Origin: Paenibacillaceae bacterium UBA6304
GTDB taxonomy: Bacteria > Bacillota > Bacilli > Paenibacillales > Paenibacillaceae
Reading direction: 5' to 3'
Length of the DNA stretch: 7,149 nt
Assembly: GCA_002439285.1 (NCBI GenBank)
Contig: DJTQ01000404.1
Span: 1-7,149 of the forward strand
Below are positions 5,343 to 7,149 of the stretch, one piece after another. Both the position numbers and the translations under genes were made by a program. The notes under the pieces are model-generated. The model was given only the letters and a program-made list of their open reading frames with translations, had not been told where the DNA came from and made no database searches. Every line of letters starts with the position of its first letter. Within the stretch, counting starts at the first letter, position 1.

Positions 5343-6347
5343 ATGAAACAGATGAAATGGGTAGCGGGGTTGCTTTTAGTATTTTTGGTTGTATTAACGA
5401 CGGCTTGCGGAGAGAAAAAGGAGACTTCCGGGGCGGAATCCGGAAACGCGGCAACAAATTCCGCGACGAAAGCGGAGGCGGCGGAGAATTCCACGTCACA
5501 GGAAGAAACGAAAACCGTGAAATATTTGGACAAGGAATATACGTTGCCAGCGAAAACAGAACGAATTGTCATCACAGGAGCCGTTGAAGCGATGGAAGAC
5601 TCGATCGTGCTTGATGTTAAACCGGTGGGAGCCATTACCGTCTCTGGCGAGTTCCCGGAATTATTCCAATCGATTACTACTGACGCTATATCTATCGGCG
5701 AAAAGACCGAACCGAATTTCGAGACGATTCTGTCTCTGAAACCGGATGTCATCCTGGGAAGCACCAAATTCAAACCGGAGGTAATGGAGCAGTTGAGTAA
5801 AATTGCACCAACCATTCCATACTCCCATGTCTCTACGGATTGGGAAAGCAATCTGCAACTGCTCGGGGAATTGAGCGGGAAGCAGGAGCAGGCCAATCAG
5901 GCGATTGAGAAATACAAGGCAGATTTGGAGGCAGCCAAGTCACAGCTTAGCGATTCCGTAAAAGGCGGCAAAGTGATCGCACTCCGCATTCGCGAAGGAG
6001 AATTGTACATCTATCCGGAAAAAGTGTTCTTTAACCCTGTCCTGTACGAGGAACTCGGCTTTACCGTGCCGGCGGAAGTGAAGGCCGCAAAAGCTCAGGA
6101 ACTGGTATCCAAAGAGAAGTTCGCGGAAATGAATCCGGACTACGTGTTTATGCAATTCTCCCCGGACGAAAACAAGGATACGCCGAATGCGCTCAACGAA
6201 TTCCAGAATGATCCAATCATCAAGAATATATCCGCTGTCAAAAACGGAAAGCTATTCGTCAATGTAGTTGATCCTCTGGCTCAAGGGGGCACGGCTTACA
6301 GTAAAATTGAATTCTTGAAAGAGGCAGTTAGCCATTTGACCAAATAG
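5343..6347 (+). CDS. Iron-siderophore ABC transporter substrate-binding lipoprotein (FeuA/FecB-like), 334 aa
   Basis: An N-terminal type II signal peptide has a MKQMK basic start, a hydrophobic core (WVAGLLLVFLVVL) and a lipobox ending TTAC with the lipidated Cys at residue 22. A low-complexity Ala/Ser/Glu/Thr linker (about 23-57) precedes the binding domain (about 58-334). The two-lobed class III binding fold is supported by TERIVITGAVEAMEDSIVLDVKPVGA (72-97, first lobe), FETILSLKPDVILGS (126-140), a long helix around 180-205 and MNPDYVFMQFSP (263-274, second lobe). Length is normal for the family. A Fur box precedes it and a FecCD permease follows after 22 bp, so it delivers a ferric siderophore (catecholate or hydroxamate not distinguishable). 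The ATG at 5343 is preceded by AGGGAG (5325-5330) at a long 12-nt spacing; the in-frame ATG at 5352 would still leave a signal peptide. Confidence 0.92.
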   Translation: MKQMKWVAGLLLVFLVVLTTACGEKKETSGAESGNAATNSATKAEAAENSTSQEETKTVKYLDKEYTLPAKTERIVITGAVEAMEDSIVLDVKPVGAITVSGEFPELFQSITTDAISIGEKTEPNFETILSLKPDVILGSTKFKPEVMEQLSKIAPTIPYSHVSTDWESNLQLLGELSGKQEQANQAIEKYKADLEAAKSQLSDSVKGGKVIALRIREGELYIYPEKVFFNPVLYEELGFTVPAEVKAAKAQELVSKEKFAEMNPDYVFMQFSPDENKDTPNALNEFQNDPIIKNISAVKNGKLFVNVVDPLAQGGTAYSKIEFLKEAVSHLTK

Positions 6348-6369
6348 CTTAGTATAAGGCGTGTTGAAA

Positions 6370-7149
6370 ATGAGGCATAAAAAAATACTGCCGGCGCTCA
6401 TCCTTGTGATGGCCCCGGCAGTCGCTCTTTTATTGATAATGATATCTATTCGTTTCGGCGCGAAAAATATGACCCTCGAAACCGTCTGGAATGCGGTATT
6501 CGCTTTTGACGGAAACAGCCTAGATCACCAAATCGTGATGTCCTCAAGGTTGCCCAGAGCTGTAGGGGCCATGTTGATCGGGGCTTTTCTCGCGATCTCG
6601 GGGGCGCTGATGCAGGGAATTACAAGAAACTATCTTGCTTCTCCCTCGATCATGGGCGTATCGGATGGGTCGGTGTTTGCCGTTACTTTATTTATGGTGA
6701 TCATGCCGAATGCTCACCCGGATCTCTACATTCTGAGTTCGCTGCTCGGTTCGGCGGCGGGGGCGGCGATCGTGTTCGGGTTGGCTTGGGCGATTCCCCA
6801 GGGAATGAGTCCCGTGAAGCTGGCGATCTTGGGCACGGTGATCGGGAGTTTCCTCAGCGGGACCGCGAGTGCGGTTGCCGCCTATTTCCAGCTATCACAA
6901 AAAATCAGCTTTTGGTATAATGCCCGGCTGCACCAGTTGGACCCGGAATTGATCAAGCTAAGCATTCCGTTTGCGGTCGTGGGCCTGCTTCTAAGCCTGG
7001 TTCTGACGAAATCAGTCTCGGCGTTATCGCTGGGAGAAGAGACGGCAGCAGGCTTGGGACTGCGGATATGGCTGGGAAAGGGGCTTGCCATGCTGGGGGG
7101 GGTCATTCTTGCCGGCGTGGCCGCGGGGGCGGGGGGGGAGGGGGGGGGG
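6370..7149 (+). CDS. FecCD-type siderophore ABC permease (FeuB-like), 3' end outside window
   Basis: An open frame of 260 codons runs off the window. Hydrophobic helix 1 is at about 7-28; the conserved family stretch is at about 58-96 (SSRLPRAVGAMLIGAFLAIS, then GALMQGITRNYLASPSIMGV), followed by helices at about 103-112, 119-142, 150-172, 197-212 and 236-250. The ALSLGEETAAGLG segment (218-230) is typical of FecCD/BtuC permeases. A full protein is usually about 330-350 aa, so about a quarter is missing. I choose ATG 6370 because AAGG (6356-6359) lies 10 nt upstream; in-frame GTG 6361 and TTG 6364 are too close to it. The gene is 22 bp after the lipoprotein stop with no terminator, so the two form an operon. 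The usual NPLA motif reads NYLA here. The last ~18 codons are distorted by G runs and should not be trusted. Confidence 0.92.
   Translation, partial: MRHKKILPALILVMAPAVALLLIMISIRFGAKNMTLETVWNAVFAFDGNSLDHQIVMSSRLPRAVGAMLIGAFLAISGALMQGITRNYLASPSIMGVSDGSVFAVTLFMVIMPNAHPDLYILSSLLGSAAGAAIVFGLAWAIPQGMSPVKLAILGTVIGSFLSGTASAVAAYFQLSQKISFWYNARLHQLDPELIKLSIPFAVVGLLLSLVLTKSVSALSLGEETAAGLGLRIWLGKGLAMLGGVILAGVAAGAGGEGGG
7095..7149. other. Poly-G-rich low-quality end of the sequence
   Basis: Runs of 8 G (7095-7102), 5 G (7125-7129), 8 G (7131-7138) and 10 G (7140-7149) occur within 55 bases, unlike anything else in the window. The translation GVAAGAGGEGGG aligns position by position with the expected permease motif GVAVALAGEIGF, with non-G bases replaced mostly by G. 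This looks like a sequencing artefact at a contig end. Confidence 0.8.

Noticed and set aside
4969..5896. Long minus-strand ORFs (4969-5499, 5303-5896) and a plus-strand ORF 5309-5587
   Set aside because: They lie opposite or out of frame with the well-supported regulator and lipoprotein genes, are rich in Pro/Ser or Arg/Gly, and have no family resemblance.
1..7149. CRISPR array, insertion sequence, riboswitch or phage module
   Set aside because: I saw no regularly spaced repeats, transposase or integrase frames, terminal inverted repeats or recognisable aptamer cores on either strand.

Overview
The window looks like a chromosomal segment from a low-to-mid-GC Gram-positive spore-former of the Bacillales, most likely Paenibacillus or a close relative. 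The basis is the style of the Shine-Dalgarno sites, the tRNA genes with mixed encoded/non-encoded CCA, sigma-A-like promoters, a lipoprotein-type binding protein, and an AraC regulator fused to a binding-protein domain as in Bacillus Btr. The genus is an inference from family resemblance, not a search result.

Layout. (1) 3-486, plus strand: the 3' end of a SprT-family zinc-ribbon protein, then a small conserved basic protein with its own extended -10 promoter lying over the sprT stop codon. (2) 405-2350, minus strand: a major facilitator (MFS) exporter followed by an ArsR-type winged-helix regulator. The regulator gene runs tail-to-tail into the small plus-strand gene and overlaps it by 82 bp. 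The exporter promoter carries two tandem AT-rich palindromes that are good candidate operators for this regulator. (3) 2498-3445, plus strand: two tRNA pairs, each with its own promoter and strong intrinsic terminator: Asn(GTT)-Ser(GCT) and Glu(TTC)-Leu(GAG). The roughly 380 bp between them hold no intact gene, only a possible gene remnant and a short imperfect copy of the tRNA-Ser 3' end. (4) 3534-7149, plus strand: an iron-siderophore uptake locus. A Fur box precedes a Btr-like AraC regulator with a siderophore-binding-protein-like C-terminal domain. A second Fur box precedes a siderophore-binding lipoprotein, followed 22 bp later by a FecCD-type permease cut off by the window end.

How the parts work together: under iron limitation Fur would release both boxes. 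The regulator would then sense an imported ferric siderophore directly through its C-terminal domain and activate the lipoprotein/permease operon (the B. subtilis Btr-feuABC model). No ATPase gene is visible; a second permease gene probably follows outside the window.

The last ~55 bases are dominated by runs of G that overwrite a conserved permease motif. They look like a sequencing or assembly artefact rather than biology. I found no CRISPR array, insertion sequence or clearly undescribed system. The most testable new signals are the tandem palindrome operator, the hairpin/dyad in front of the lipoprotein gene and the coding overlap at 405-486.
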